This document shows positions 1 to 8,317 of a stretch of DNA of 35,458 nt, in pieces. The notes under the pieces were generated by a model. It was not told where the DNA came from. It did not search any database and worked only from the letters and a program-made list of their open reading frames with translations. The stretch comes from JAVBPB01 sp031549965 (lineage in GTDB: Bacteria; Bacillota; Clostridia; Lachnospirales; Lachnospiraceae). The position numbers and the translations under genes were made by a program. Each line of letters opens with the position of its first letter. Position 1 is the stretch's first letter. The stretch spans positions 1 through 35,458 of the forward strand of contig JAVBPB010000104.1 of NCBI GenBank assembly GCA_031549965.1. The letters are read 5' to 3'.

Positions 1-124
1 GTTGTATAATTATTTAATTGTGCAGACCGTCCGATGAGGTGTTTATATTTTTTACAAGACTTGCAAAGGCTTGTAAAAAATATGCCGAGGGAGGGTAAGG
101 CAAACAATTAAATAATTATACAAC
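1..124. repeat. 124-bp element with perfect 20-bp terminal inverted repeats
   Basis: Bases 1-20 (GTTGTATAATTATTTAATTG) are the exact reverse complement of 105-124. Inside is a second perfect 14-bp inverted repeat, 45-58 with 70-83, around an 11-base loop. Two short pairings are also possible: 26-28 with 38-40, and 84-86 with 99-101. Read as RNA, the element could fold into a four-way junction with a long closing stem and two purine-rich or mixed loops (29-37 and 87-98). Read as DNA, it looks like a small non-autonomous inverted-repeat element. It has no coding capacity. The left flank lies outside the window, so a target-site duplication cannot be tested. I do not recognise a known ribozyme, riboswitch or insertion sequence. 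Confidence 0.75.
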
Positions 125-168
125 TGTATTCATCTGAAAAAATAATTTACCATGTTGAAAGGACTTTT

Positions 169-315
169 TCAGTGACCTCGTGATACACCTGCCACTTTCG
201 TAACTTCTGTTATGGTTATTTCACTAAAGGTTCGTTTTTTCAATAATTTCATTAGTGCAAGAAAAACAGACTCCTTTGTAATTCTTTTCTGTGTTTCAGA
301 ATATGGCTCAGACAT
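169..315 (-). pseudogene. truncated TetR-family regulator, N-terminal fragment
   Basis: Reading leftwards from ATG at 315, with an AGGGGA ribosome binding site just before it, gives 48 residues that begin MSEPYSETQKRI and end at a TGA inside the helix-turn-helix. The helices are of TetR type: an alpha-1 segment (ESVFLALMKLLKKRTF) followed by ITITEVTKVAGVSRGH. The usual continuation (an aromatic-Tyr segment and the ligand-binding domain, about 190 residues in all) is absent, and I found no continuation in the other two frames. The remnant lies back-to-back with the dehydrogenase at 436, the usual layout for a TetR repressor and its target. An upstream in-frame ATG at 339 is possible but has no good ribosome binding site. 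It is probably non-functional. Confidence 0.75.
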
Positions 316-340
316 AACAAATTCCCCTATTTGTAACATT

Positions 341-354
341 TAGGCTATAGCCTA
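341..354. promoter_or_regulatory. palindromic operator-like site
   Basis: TAGGCTATAGCCTA is a perfect 14-bp palindrome directly abutting the -35 hexamer of the dehydrogenase promoter, between that gene and the tetR remnant. Size, symmetry and position fit a TetR operator, but binding is inferred. Confidence 0.55.
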
Positions 355-383
355 TTGACTTCTTATATTTGCTAGTATACACT
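355..383 (+). promoter_or_regulatory. promoter of the SDR gene
   Basis: TTGACT at 355-360 is followed after 17 bp by TACACT at 378-383; TATACA at 376-381 with a 15-bp spacer is an alternative. It leads into the ribosome binding site and ATG at 436. Confidence 0.55.
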
Positions 384-435
384 AATTTAAAAGGCGTGAC
401 AAGTGTAACGCATAAAAATGAGGAGGTAATATGAA

Positions 436-1158
436 ATGAATTTAGAATCAAATACCATTTTAATTACTGGAGGAACATCAGGCATTGGGCTTGAAATGGC
501 TAAACAGCTTATTGCATTAGGAAACACGGTTATAATAACTGGTAGAGACGTTACTAAACTGGAATTCACAAAAAAAGAATTGCCATCCGTTCATATATAT
601 CAAAGTGATGTAAGTAATCCAAAGGCTATATGCGAGTTGTATTCTAAAGTAACAGTTGATTTTCCTAAACTAAATATATTAATAAACAATGCAGGGATTA
701 TGCACGCCATTAATTTTAACGATACTGAATACGATAATATCTGTGATGAAATCGACATTAACTTGAGTGGCCCAATTCGCATGGCACAGCAATTTTTGCC
801 TCACTTAAAGAAACAGCCTGAATCTGCCATTGTTAATGTTTCTTCTGGCCTTGCATTTATTACGTTTCCAAAGGCACCTATATACAGTGCGACAAAAGTG
901 GGTATTCACGCCTATACCAAATCTCTCCGCTTGCAACTGAATGATACAAGTGTCAAAGTATTTGAACTCGCACCCCCAAAAACTTCAAAACCTCTTTTTA
1001 ATCGCAACAATGCTAATGCTGAAAAAAATGGTAATATCCCAACAATGGAGGTTTCAAAGGTAGTCACAATTATGATTGACAGTATAAAGAGAAATAAACT
1101 TGAAATCCTACCAGGTATGAGCAAACTACTTAAATTTGCAGGACGATTCACACTTTAA
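436..1158 (+). CDS. short-chain dehydrogenase/reductase, DltE-like (COG3967 type)
   Basis: A 240-residue classical SDR. The NAD(P)-binding TGGTSGIG motif is at residues 11-18, NNAG at 84-87, and the catalytic Ser136/137, Tyr150 and Lys154 form the usual S-Y-x3-K set. Length and opening sequence resemble the DltE/YvaG-type group named after the dlt locus, but no other dlt gene is present, so the substrate is unknown. The start is fixed by GAGGAGG at 421-427; an ATG at 431 is out of frame. The gene lies divergent to a broken tetR gene with a palindrome between them. If that TetR repressed it, expression may now be constitutive. Base composition is somewhat less AT-rich than in the downstream core genes, which is compatible with acquisition. 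Confidence 0.85.
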   Translation: MNLESNTILITGGTSGIGLEMAKQLIALGNTVIITGRDVTKLEFTKKELPSVHIYQSDVSNPKAICELYSKVTVDFPKLNILINNAGIMHAINFNDTEYDNICDEIDINLSGPIRMAQQFLPHLKKQPESAIVNVSSGLAFITFPKAPIYSATKVGIHAYTKSLRLQLNDTSVKVFELAPPKTSKPLFNRNNANAEKNGNIPTMEVSKVVTIMIDSIKRNKLEILPGMSKLLKFAGRFTL

Positions 1159-1301
1159 CAATATAACAAAGGTGCGAAACTAGAACAAATACTAAAAGCA
1201 GTAAACAGCCCCTATTTCATGCTGATTATGCTCTTATTATACAGCATGAAGAATTCAGCTTTACATATAAATAAAAGGGCTATTAACGAATTGGTTTTAC
1301 T

Positions 1302-1568
1302 CTATGTAATAAAAGAACTGCTACAATAAGAATAATCCCTTGTAGCAGCTCCGATAAAATTAATACACCATAAATTATATAAAATTATTCCATTTGTTCT
1401 TACATCAATAAGAAATACGTTTTGTACAGGGTTACTACCCCATTCATAATTGTTATCCTTTACAATTCCATTTGGATTCAAATCTTCAATGCAGCCTTTT
1501 AATATCCGATACTTTCCCTGCATTATTGAAAAATCTTGGTATGTCCGCACGGATCCTGCCATATCCAT
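1302..1568 (-). CDS. hypothetical 88-residue protein, doubtful
   Basis: An open frame starts MDMAGSVRTYQDF and contains a plausible folded-looking stretch with several aromatic residues. The first ATG has no clear ribosome binding site; a later Met at residue 16 has none either. The last 16 codons overlap a hairpin (1318-1348) followed on this strand by a T-rich run, which looks like a terminator, so the real end of any gene should be before it. This may be the tail of a decayed gene, or chance. No motif is recognised and no function is suggested. Confidence 0.25.
   Translation of the reverse strand: MDMAGSVRTYQDFSIMQGKYRILKGCIEDLNPNGIVKDNNYEWGSNPVQNVFLIDVRTNGIILYNLWCINFIGAATRDYSYCSSSFIT
1305..1348 (-). 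terminator. terminator-like hairpin
   Basis: CTGCTACAA at 1318-1326 pairs with TTGTAGCAG at 1340-1348 around a 13-base loop. On the minus strand the stem is followed by TTCTTTTATT. Confidence 0.45.
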
Positions 1569-1594
1569 TCTACTGCTCTTTTGATTTGCATATA

Positions 1595-1636
1595 AAAATC
1601 ACCCAAACGGTAACGTTCTTGCGTTTAGGTGATTTT
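1595..1636 (-). terminator. terminator downstream of the VOC gene
   Basis: A 15-bp stem, arms 1595-1609 and 1622-1636 with a single G.T pair, begins about 10 bp after the VOC stop codon. On the minus strand it runs into a TTTTTATAT tract. Confidence 0.8.
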
Positions 1637-1646
1637 GTTTGATATT

Positions 1647-2042
1647 TTATGTGAGCGACAGTTGCCAAGTCAGCCCAAATCTGTCTTGTACCCAACAGAA
1701 AAGTTTTGCGAAAGGATATTCGCCAAGTTCCATTAACTCAAATCCTCCATCAGTAAGCATTTCATGTGCCTTGCGTAGCTCCGCCTCGTCATCACAGTTT
1801 ACGAAAATTGAGGTGGATGGTGTAAGACCATGAGAGTGACCCTCAGAATCCATAAATCGAAAAGTTGTACCTTTGATAGTGAAGAATACGCTTTGAACTT
1901 TGCCTGCAGGGCCCATTGGATTGTCACCAGTCCATCGCTCAAGGCTCTCTATTTTTGCATCGGAAAATACTGAAGTGTATAGAGTTATCGCTTCCTCTGC
2001 TTTGCAATTTGTAAACATAAAAAATGGATACGCTCTTGACAT
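1647..2042 (-). CDS. VOC-superfamily protein, PhnB/3-dmu-9_3-mt type
   Basis: A 131-residue single-domain protein opening MSRAYPFFMFTNCKAEEAI, with a central FTIKGTTFRFMDSEG segment and a terminal DRFGLTWQLS motif. This is the pattern of the glyoxalase/bleomycin-resistance-like fold group that includes PhnB and the so-called 3-demethylubiquinone methyltransferase domain. These proteins are usually metal-binding dimers, and most have no proven reaction; none is assigned here. The start is set by AAGAGGAGG nine bases upstream. It lies 30 bp after the glycosyltransferase stop on the same strand, so it could be read from the same transcript, but its codons are visibly richer in G+C than the neighbours, which suggests separate acquisition. 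It ends in a good terminator. Confidence 0.85.
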   Translation of the reverse strand: MSRAYPFFMFTNCKAEEAITLYTSVFSDAKIESLERWTGDNPMGPAGKVQSVFFTIKGTTFRFMDSEGHSHGLTPSTSIFVNCDDEAELRKAHEMLTDGGFELMELGEYPFAKLFCWVQDRFGLTWQLSLT

Positions 2043-2072
2043 GTTAAACCTCCTCTTAACAGTTTTTAAATT

Positions 2073-3029
2073 TTATTTTATTTCTAATAATTCTTCTGTA
2101 TTAGAAATATTTATTGAATCTTCAATTATATATATTGGTCTATGTTTTATTTCTTGAAATAATATACCTATATACTCTGCTACAATTCCAATTACAATAA
2201 ATTGCATAGCTGACATAAAGCAAATTACTACAATTAATGTTGAGTATCCCGCAGGTGTATTGTTCATTATCTTCATGTATATTGAATATATCATTATAAT
2301 AACACCAATTAAAGCACTAACAATACCTGAATACAAACCTAATTTTAGTGGTAAATCCGAAAAGCTAAAAAGTGCGTTTTTTGAAAATTTAAATAATTTT
2401 TTAATACTATACTTACTTTCTCCTGCTCTTCTTTTAGGAGCTTCAAATTCAATGGTTTCTTTCAAGAAACCAACACTTTGTACAAATCCTCTGAGGAATC
2501 TGGTTCTCTCTCTATATTCCACCTTTAATACCATTGCTACCTTTTTTGTTAATCCAAAAAAATCTGATGCATTTTCTTCAAATTCTATTGGAGAAATTTT
2601 ATTAAGAATCTTATAAAACAATTTTGAAGTAATCGCTTTAATTAGACCTGCATCCTTGTTTTTAATTCTAACCATATTTACAACTTCAATATTACCTTCA
2701 AATTTCTTTATAATCTCTGGTATGAGATAAGGAGGGTGCTGCAAATCAGCATCCATACATATAATTCCATCCCCCTGGCTGTAATCTATTCCTGCAATCA
2801 TAGCTGCTTCATGTCCAAAATTTCTTGAAAAATTAATAACCTTAACTTTTTCATTATCCAGTGTAAACTTCCTAAGGATAGCTCTGCTCATATCTTTACT
2901 TCCATCATTCACAAAAATAATTTCATAGTCCCAGTTACAGCTATTTAGAACCTGAAGAACTTCTTTGTAGAATTCTCCCAATACTTCTTCTTCATTATAT
3001 ACAGATACTACCAAAGAAATTTTTTTCAT
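2073..3029 (-). CDS. family 2 glycosyltransferase, GtrB/DPM1-like, membrane anchored
   Basis: A 318-residue polyprenyl-phosphate glycosyltransferase type. The N-terminal GT-A domain opens ISLVVSVYNEEEVL, with FVNDGSKD near residue 39 and the metal-binding MDADLQHPP at 92-100 (Asp93, Asp95). SRNFGHEAA and the RTRFLRGF segment near 176 are also typical. Two transmembrane helices follow at about 228-252 and 262-288, and a short cytoplasmic tail ends the protein. Such enzymes load glucose or a related sugar onto undecaprenyl phosphate for flipping and wall or polymer decoration. The sugar cannot be inferred, and no flippase or glucosyltransferase partner lies nearby. It follows the two hybrid kinases by 83 bp on the same strand and may belong to their operon. 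Confidence 0.9.
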   Translation of the reverse strand: MKKISLVVSVYNEEEVLGEFYKEVLQVLNSCNWDYEIIFVNDGSKDMSRAILRKFTLDNEKVKVINFSRNFGHEAAMIAGIDYSQGDGIICMDADLQHPPYLIPEIIKKFEGNIEVVNMVRIKNKDAGLIKAITSKLFYKILNKISPIEFEENASDFFGLTKKVAMVLKVEYRERTRFLRGFVQSVGFLKETIEFEAPKRRAGESKYSIKKLFKFSKNALFSFSDLPLKLGLYSGIVSALIGVIIMIYSIYMKIMNNTPAGYSTLIVVICFMSAMQFIVIGIVAEYIGILFQEIKHRPIYIIEDSINISNTEELLEIK

Positions 3030-3112
3030 AAGTTCACATCCCTATATTTTATGCTACACTAATTATTTCCAAAACTTAACTATGTATTCCTTATATTATT
3101 GAGAAACAAAAA

Positions 3113-6082
3113 TTAAATTTTATCAAGTATTTTATTAATAGTTTGAACTGCATTATCATAATCAAAAATGTTAATACATCTTTGCAGATATTTTAGTTCT
3201 CTATAAAACTTCTTCTTATAGTGTTTTGACAATAATTTATCTAAAATTATCGTAGCTTCTTCTTCATCAAATTTTAGTAAGCATTCCTTTATTTTTAATA
3301 TATCTGTTTTTAAATACTCTTTTTCTTCCTTTGTATTAATTTCATTATTGTTCACCACAGATCCTAATTCAGGTATTGCATCCTTAATCTTACCGGCAAA
3401 CTTTTCTAATTCCACAAAAAAGTTCTCATAGTTAGATTGAATAAATGATTCGTCATTATTTAATGCTGCAATTTCAAGTGCTTTTGCCATGTCAGACAAT
3501 GGCTGGGCTCCAATACTTGACAAAGCTCCTTTAAATCCATGAAATTCTATTTTACATGAAGAGAAATCTTTTTTATTCCAATATTTAGTAATCTCAACAA
3601 TTTTAGTATTAATACTATTATAAAACGTTTTCATAATTGAAAGGTAAGCTTTCTCCGAACCACCTATGGCTCTTATAGCATCTGTACAATTCAAACCTTC
3701 AATCTCCTTTAATAACTCTATTTCTGATTTTTTAGGAAGCCTATTTTCAATATTTATAGTTTGATTATTAATTTCACATTTTTCTATTATCTTATTAGCT
3801 GGCAGCCATTGTCTTAAAACCCTGTTCATTTCTCTAATATCAATAGGTTTACTTAGATAATCTTGCATACCATTTTTAAGAAACATTTCGCTAATACCTG
3901 ACACTGCATTAGCTGTTAATGCAATAATAGGCACTTCCTTACAATAATCTAAATCTCTAAGGCGTTTTGTAACTTCAATACCATCCATTTCAGGCATCAT
4001 ATGATCCATAAATACTAAATCATATTTTTTATTTTTAAGCATATTAAGTGCCTTGTATCCCCCAGTTGCCAAATCAGCTGTAATACCATAATGTACCAGT
4101 ATTTCTGACGCAACCATTAAGTTGACTTCATTATCATCTACAACCAATAAATTAATTCCCCTAGTTGTAAATTCCCCTAGTTCATTAATTTCTTGACGAT
4201 TATTTCCAATATCATTCTCTTTTCTTTCTAATATATTGGCAACACCTGAAATTAATAAAGGTTCAAATGCCACCGCAATATCATGAGCTGTTATTTGATA
4301 GGCTGCATTCTTAAGTTGCTTTATAGCAATAATATAAATATCTTTTAAATTTTCTTTATACTTGGTAATAATTCTATGCCCTGCACCATACCAATACAAA
4401 ATGTGACTATAATTACTTTTTTCAATAAATTCAACAAACTTAACTTCATCTGAGCAATAGTCATAATCTATATGCAATAATTCAAGCATCTTAACACATG
4501 CCTCACCTTCAAATCCATTAGCAAGTACTAAAATATGCTTACTGTTTATATCATTTATCACTGCAATCTTTTCATCTGAGGCTATTTCTTGAATAATTGT
4601 AAAATAAAACTTACTTCCTACACCATATTCACTTGAAACTTGAATGTCTCCTCCCATCATATTAACTATGCTTCTACTGATTGGAAGCCCAAGTCCTGTT
4701 CCTTGTACATCTCTGTTTTTATGCAAATCTACCCTTCCAAATGCCTCAAATAGATTTCCAACATCCTCTTCTTTTATTCCAGTTCCTGTATCTTCAACAC
4801 TAAAATAAATTTCACATTTGTTATTATTAATTGATATCACTCTAGCTGTAAATTTAATATATCCATCTTGTGTAAATTTAACAGCATTATTTAGAAGATT
4901 AACAAAAACCTGTTTTAGTCTTAAATCATCACCTTCAAGTAATATAGGAATATTAGGATCAATGTCTGTTATAAAACTTAACCCCTTATCGGAAGCCTTT
5001 AAATGAATCAAACTCGCTATATCTGAAAATATTGAATTAGTATCATAAATTGCATAATCAATCTCAAATTTACCTGCATCAATTTTGGAAAAATCCAAAA
5101 TATCATTGATTATATCTATAAGAGATTCTGAAGATGCTATAATATTATGTACATAATTTTTTTGAACCTGCTCAAGATTAGTCATTATCAATAAATCGCT
5201 TAAACCTTTTATAGCATTAAGAGGTGTTCTTATTTCATGGCTCATATTTGCCAAAAAATTACTTTTGGTTTGAGCTGCTAATTCTGCCTTTTCTTTTGCA
5301 ACCGTAAGTTCCGAAATAAAAGAATTAAATGTTGTAATAACCTTTGCAAAACATTTTGATAAAATCCCAATCTCATCATCCGAAGTGGTTGAAATATTAA
5401 TATCAAACTTCCCATCTATTATTTGATTAGATATATCCACTAATTCTGAAATTGGTTTTAATCTCCTTTGAATAAGCATAATGCTGGTAATAACTGAAAT
5501 TGCCATACCTGCAATTGAAAGGAGCGTAACTACTAATAATATTGTAGATTTTCTTCCTGCGTTTAAAGTTTCTATAGAAGCTCTTTCTCTAAGCTTTTCC
5601 TGAAATTCTTCTATACTATAAATTATCTCATTTTTAAGTGTTTTATAGTTTTCATCAAATAACATGTTCCTGGCTACTTCTATATTCCCATTATCATATT
5701 CCCATATTGCGGAAAGTTCTAATTTTTCAAGTTCCTTTGATAGGTTTTTAGCATTCTCAATAGCTTCTAATTCACTTTGTGGTATACCCATTGCCTGAAG
5801 TTTTGCAATCACTTTTTCCCTTGTTTTCATTTCATTTGTTTCTTTCCAGTAATTTGTATAGTGTTCTAGATTACCAAATTGAACATACGCTCTTGCTTCA
5901 TTGGTCAAAAAATCTGATGACTGCATTACAAGACTACCTAATTCTTCAAATTCAGCCTGTCTGTCAGTAGCAGTTCTCTCGTCTTTAACTGCACTGAAAA
6001 GTAAAATCGTCAAGAAAATACTCAAACAGGATACAAAAACAAATATTTTTAAAATAGTTTTTAACATATTAGAAATTTTCAT
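3113..6082 (-). CDS. hybrid sensor histidine kinase with pseudo-receiver, receiver and Hpt domains
   Basis: A 989-residue membrane sensor. Order: TM1 about 8-31; a helical extracytoplasmic region; TM2 about 179-205; HAMP about 206-260; HisKA with phospho-acceptor His282 (NMSHEIRTPLN); HATPase with N-box NLLNNAVKFT (395-404), EDTGTG (430-435) and GTGLGL (461-466). A degenerate receiver-like segment at about 515-620 lacks the phospho-Asp. A canonical receiver follows (DD 649-650, Asp693, Lys745), and then an Hpt domain with His848 (EFHGFKG). The full His-Asp-His relay is therefore in one chain, but the final response regulator is not in the window. The start has a GGAG site 9 bp upstream. It lies 24 bp after the second kinase. 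The C-terminal ~80 residues after the Hpt are helical and unassigned. Confidence 0.93.
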   Translation of the reverse strand: MKISNMLKTILKIFVFVSCLSIFLTILLFSAVKDERTATDRQAEFEELGSLVMQSSDFLTNEARAYVQFGNLEHYTNYWKETNEMKTREKVIAKLQAMGIPQSELEAIENAKNLSKELEKLELSAIWEYDNGNIEVARNMLFDENYKTLKNEIIYSIEEFQEKLRERASIETLNAGRKSTILLVVTLLSIAGMAISVITSIMLIQRRLKPISELVDISNQIIDGKFDINISTTSDDEIGILSKCFAKVITTFNSFISELTVAKEKAELAAQTKSNFLANMSHEIRTPLNAIKGLSDLLIMTNLEQVQKNYVHNIIASSESLIDIINDILDFSKIDAGKFEIDYAIYDTNSIFSDIASLIHLKASDKGLSFITDIDPNIPILLEGDDLRLKQVFVNLLNNAVKFTQDGYIKFTARVISINNNKCEIYFSVEDTGTGIKEEDVGNLFEAFGRVDLHKNRDVQGTGLGLPISRSIVNMMGGDIQVSSEYGVGSKFYFTIIQEIASDEKIAVINDINSKHILVLANGFEGEACVKMLELLHIDYDYCSDEVKFVEFIEKSNYSHILYWYGAGHRIITKYKENLKDIYIIAIKQLKNAAYQITAHDIAVAFEPLLISGVANILERKENDIGNNRQEINELGEFTTRGINLLVVDDNEVNLMVASEILVHYGITADLATGGYKALNMLKNKKYDLVFMDHMMPEMDGIEVTKRLRDLDYCKEVPIIALTANAVSGISEMFLKNGMQDYLSKPIDIREMNRVLRQWLPANKIIEKCEINNQTINIENRLPKKSEIELLKEIEGLNCTDAIRAIGGSEKAYLSIMKTFYNSINTKIVEITKYWNKKDFSSCKIEFHGFKGALSSIGAQPLSDMAKALEIAALNNDESFIQSNYENFFVELEKFAGKIKDAIPELGSVVNNNEINTKEEKEYLKTDILKIKECLLKFDEEEATIILDKLLSKHYKKKFYRELKYLQRCINIFDYDNAVQTINKILDKI

Positions 6083-6106
6083 TGGATGTCTCCATTCTAT
6101 TTGATA

Positions 6107-8254
6107 TTAGACTAATAACGATTCTATAACTGTTATTACTTGTTCGTAATCATATGGTTTTGATATATACTCATCAAGACCACTTGCTAAAATCCGTTCT
6201 CGGTCTCCAACTAAAGCCTTCGCTGTTACTGCAACTATTGGAACGATCTTCTTTCGTCCAATTTTCTTTTGGTAATCCTTAATCTGCTTAGATGCCTCTA
6301 ACCCATCCATAACTGGCATTTGAATATCCATCAAGCAAATATCATAATCCTTAGCTTTAAACATGGCTACTGCTTCAAACCCATTTTCTGCAATATCTAC
6401 ATTGTAATTAGCCCTTTCTAAGAATTTAGTTATTACTCGCTGGTTAACAGGCTCGTCTTCTGCTATTAAAACATTTACTTTTTCAATTTTTTCCAAATCA
6501 ATTTCTTCTAAATAACTGTCAATCCACTTAGATTCAGTATCAATTTCAAATGGTATTTGAATAGTAAAAATACTTCCTTTTCCTAGCTCACTTTCAAATT
6601 CAATAGTTCCTCCCATAAATTCAACAAGGTCTTTGGTAATTGCAAGACCTAGACCGGTTCCACCATATTTTCTGGTATTTGAACCATCCATCTGACTAAA
6701 TCTTTCAAAAATTTTATCCCTATAACTTTCGGCTATTCCTATTCCCGTATCTGTTACGCACATCTTTATATTAACCTGTGAGTCTGTAAGCTTATGGACT
6801 TTTAAATTCAATTCGACACTTCCGTTATCTGTAAATTTTATTGCATTATTTAATATATAACTAATTATCTGCTCCAGCTTTTCAGCATCTCCAATAAATA
6901 TACTAGGTATTTCAGAAGGAAGCTGATATTTAAATTGAAGTTCTTTTTTATTTGCCATTAGATAATGAAAATCTATTACTCTTTGAATTAAGTCCTTAAA
7001 AATGAATTTATCATGATTTAATATATACTTTCCTGTTTCAATTTTTGTATAATTTAATATATCATTAACAATTTTTAGAAGTGAATGAGAGCACTCTTTA
7101 GCAGTTAATAGATAATCCTTATCTTCATTTTGTATATTATTGCTTAATATAGCCAGTTCTAACATTCCCATTATTCCATTAATTGGAGTTCTAAGTTCGT
7201 GGCTCATATTAGCTAAAAAGTCACTTTGAGTCTTATATGCAGAATTAGCATTATCTATTGCCAATTCCAAATCTCTTTCAATACTTTTTAAGTTAGTTAT
7301 ATCTGAAAAAATTATGTTAACACTATTTTTATCATTTTTATATGCAAATAAATTAAAGTATTTATCAATTTTTTCTATGTAAATTTCTCTTGTTACTACT
7401 GCATCATCTTCTCCGTTTATTACATCATGTAACAAAGTTCTTCCTCTTTTTATCCCTAATTCAGTCAAAAACATAAGTTCCCTAATTGGTCGATTCTTTG
7501 CCAGTTCACTATTGGTCTCTAAGTATTCATAAAAAATATCATTGGCAATAGCAATTTTATATTCATACTCATTAATTTTATCGTTATAAGTAACATTAGT
7601 TTGCAAAAATCCTACCGGCAAGGAAGTAAATAATTTTCTAAACTTGTCTTCACTTATACTAGCTTTACTTTTAATTTCATTAGCTCTTCTAATAATTAAA
7701 ATGCCACCAAGCATGACTAAAAGTAATATTAATATTAATATGGTTACATCAAACAGACTAATTATAACCCCATCTGGCCCTATATTGGTGACTCTTAGCA
7801 TCAATTCAACTACACTAAAAATCAAAATTTCAAAAATTGTAGTTTCAATTACCAGTCTTTCGTTTTCGTAAATTGTGGCAAAAAATATAGGTGCTACCAA
7901 ACAAGTAAAAATACTTACATAATATCTGTGTATAGCAGTTACATTAACACAAATACCTATTACTGCAAACAAAATTGCCCTGTTGACATATATGCTACCT
8001 TTTAGTTTTGTTTTTGTATATATAATCGTAGGTATTAATGTCATTATTATATTAATAGAAAAAGGCAATATTATATACTTTAATATATGCCCTATTATCC
8101 CACTATAGTCTTTATATGCTTTGTCCATTACTGCACTTTTAAATAAAAAAAACACCTCAAAGAATGCAATATATATTATAATATGCCAAAGTAATCTAAT
8201 AATTTTTTTGTTCCAATCATCAAATTGGTTAATCTGTGCATTTAAATCTTTCAT
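6107..8254 (-). CDS. hybrid sensor histidine kinase with multi-helix membrane domain and PAS
   Basis: A 715-residue kinase. About six hydrophobic helices cover residues 20-190 (a MASE-like membrane sensor of unknown ligand). A PAS-like segment follows at about 203-320 (FRKLFTSLPVGFLQTN), then HisKA with His352 (NMSHELRTPING), HATPase with NNAIKFT (489-495), TDTGIGI (501-507) and GTGLGL (532-537), and a receiver with acidic pair 599-601, Asp643 (LMDIQMPVMDG) and Lys699. There is no Hpt, unlike its downstream neighbour, so phosphate from Asp643 could pass to the Hpt of that protein; this is inference. The start has GTGAGGTG upstream and sits 63 bp after a strong promoter. It is the first gene of the operon. 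Confidence 0.93.
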   Translation of the reverse strand: MKDLNAQINQFDDWNKKIIRLLWHIIIYIAFFEVFFLFKSAVMDKAYKDYSGIIGHILKYIILPFSINIIMTLIPTIIYTKTKLKGSIYVNRAILFAVIGICVNVTAIHRYYVSIFTCLVAPIFFATIYENERLVIETTIFEILIFSVVELMLRVTNIGPDGVIISLFDVTILILILLLVMLGGILIIRRANEIKSKASISEDKFRKLFTSLPVGFLQTNVTYNDKINEYEYKIAIANDIFYEYLETNSELAKNRPIRELMFLTELGIKRGRTLLHDVINGEDDAVVTREIYIEKIDKYFNLFAYKNDKNSVNIIFSDITNLKSIERDLELAIDNANSAYKTQSDFLANMSHELRTPINGIMGMLELAILSNNIQNEDKDYLLTAKECSHSLLKIVNDILNYTKIETGKYILNHDKFIFKDLIQRVIDFHYLMANKKELQFKYQLPSEIPSIFIGDAEKLEQIISYILNNAIKFTDNGSVELNLKVHKLTDSQVNIKMCVTDTGIGIAESYRDKIFERFSQMDGSNTRKYGGTGLGLAITKDLVEFMGGTIEFESELGKGSIFTIQIPFEIDTESKWIDSYLEEIDLEKIEKVNVLIAEDEPVNQRVITKFLERANYNVDIAENGFEAVAMFKAKDYDICLMDIQMPVMDGLEASKQIKDYQKKIGRKKIVPIVAVTAKALVGDRERILASGLDEYISKPYDYEQVITVIESLLV

Positions 8255-8317
8255 CTCTACACCTCACATATTAATAAGCTAAGAATATCCAGTATATTTT
8301 TATTCAAAACTATTTTT

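Larger units (their letters stand above)
1159..1594. other. poorly explained intergenic stretch with decayed-looking open frames
   Basis: About 490 bp separate the SDR and VOC genes. Directly after the SDR stop, the same frame stays open for 55 codons (1159-1323, stop 1324-1326) and includes a hydrophobic stretch, with no start signal. On the minus strand an 88-codon frame spans 1302-1568, but its end runs through a terminator-like hairpin. An inverted repeat at 1218-1243 (TTCATGCTG and CAGCATGAA) may end SDR transcription. I recognise no family. Confidence 0.4.

Noticed and set aside
1..124. Hammerhead or integron attC site, suggested by CCGATGAGG and by the GTT...AAC ends
   Set aside because: The hammerhead core needs CUGAUGA and a GAAA segment, which are absent. 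The ends do not fit the GTTRRRY/RYYYAAC consensus.
1156..1326. Stop-codon read-through extension of the dehydrogenase
   Set aside because: The dehydrogenase is already full length (240 residues), and no read-through context or family match for the 55-codon continuation was seen.
7644..7871. Short hydrophobic protein on the plus strand
   Set aside because: It is the antisense of membrane-helix codons of the hybrid kinase and has no ribosome binding site; similar shadows occur opposite most large genes.
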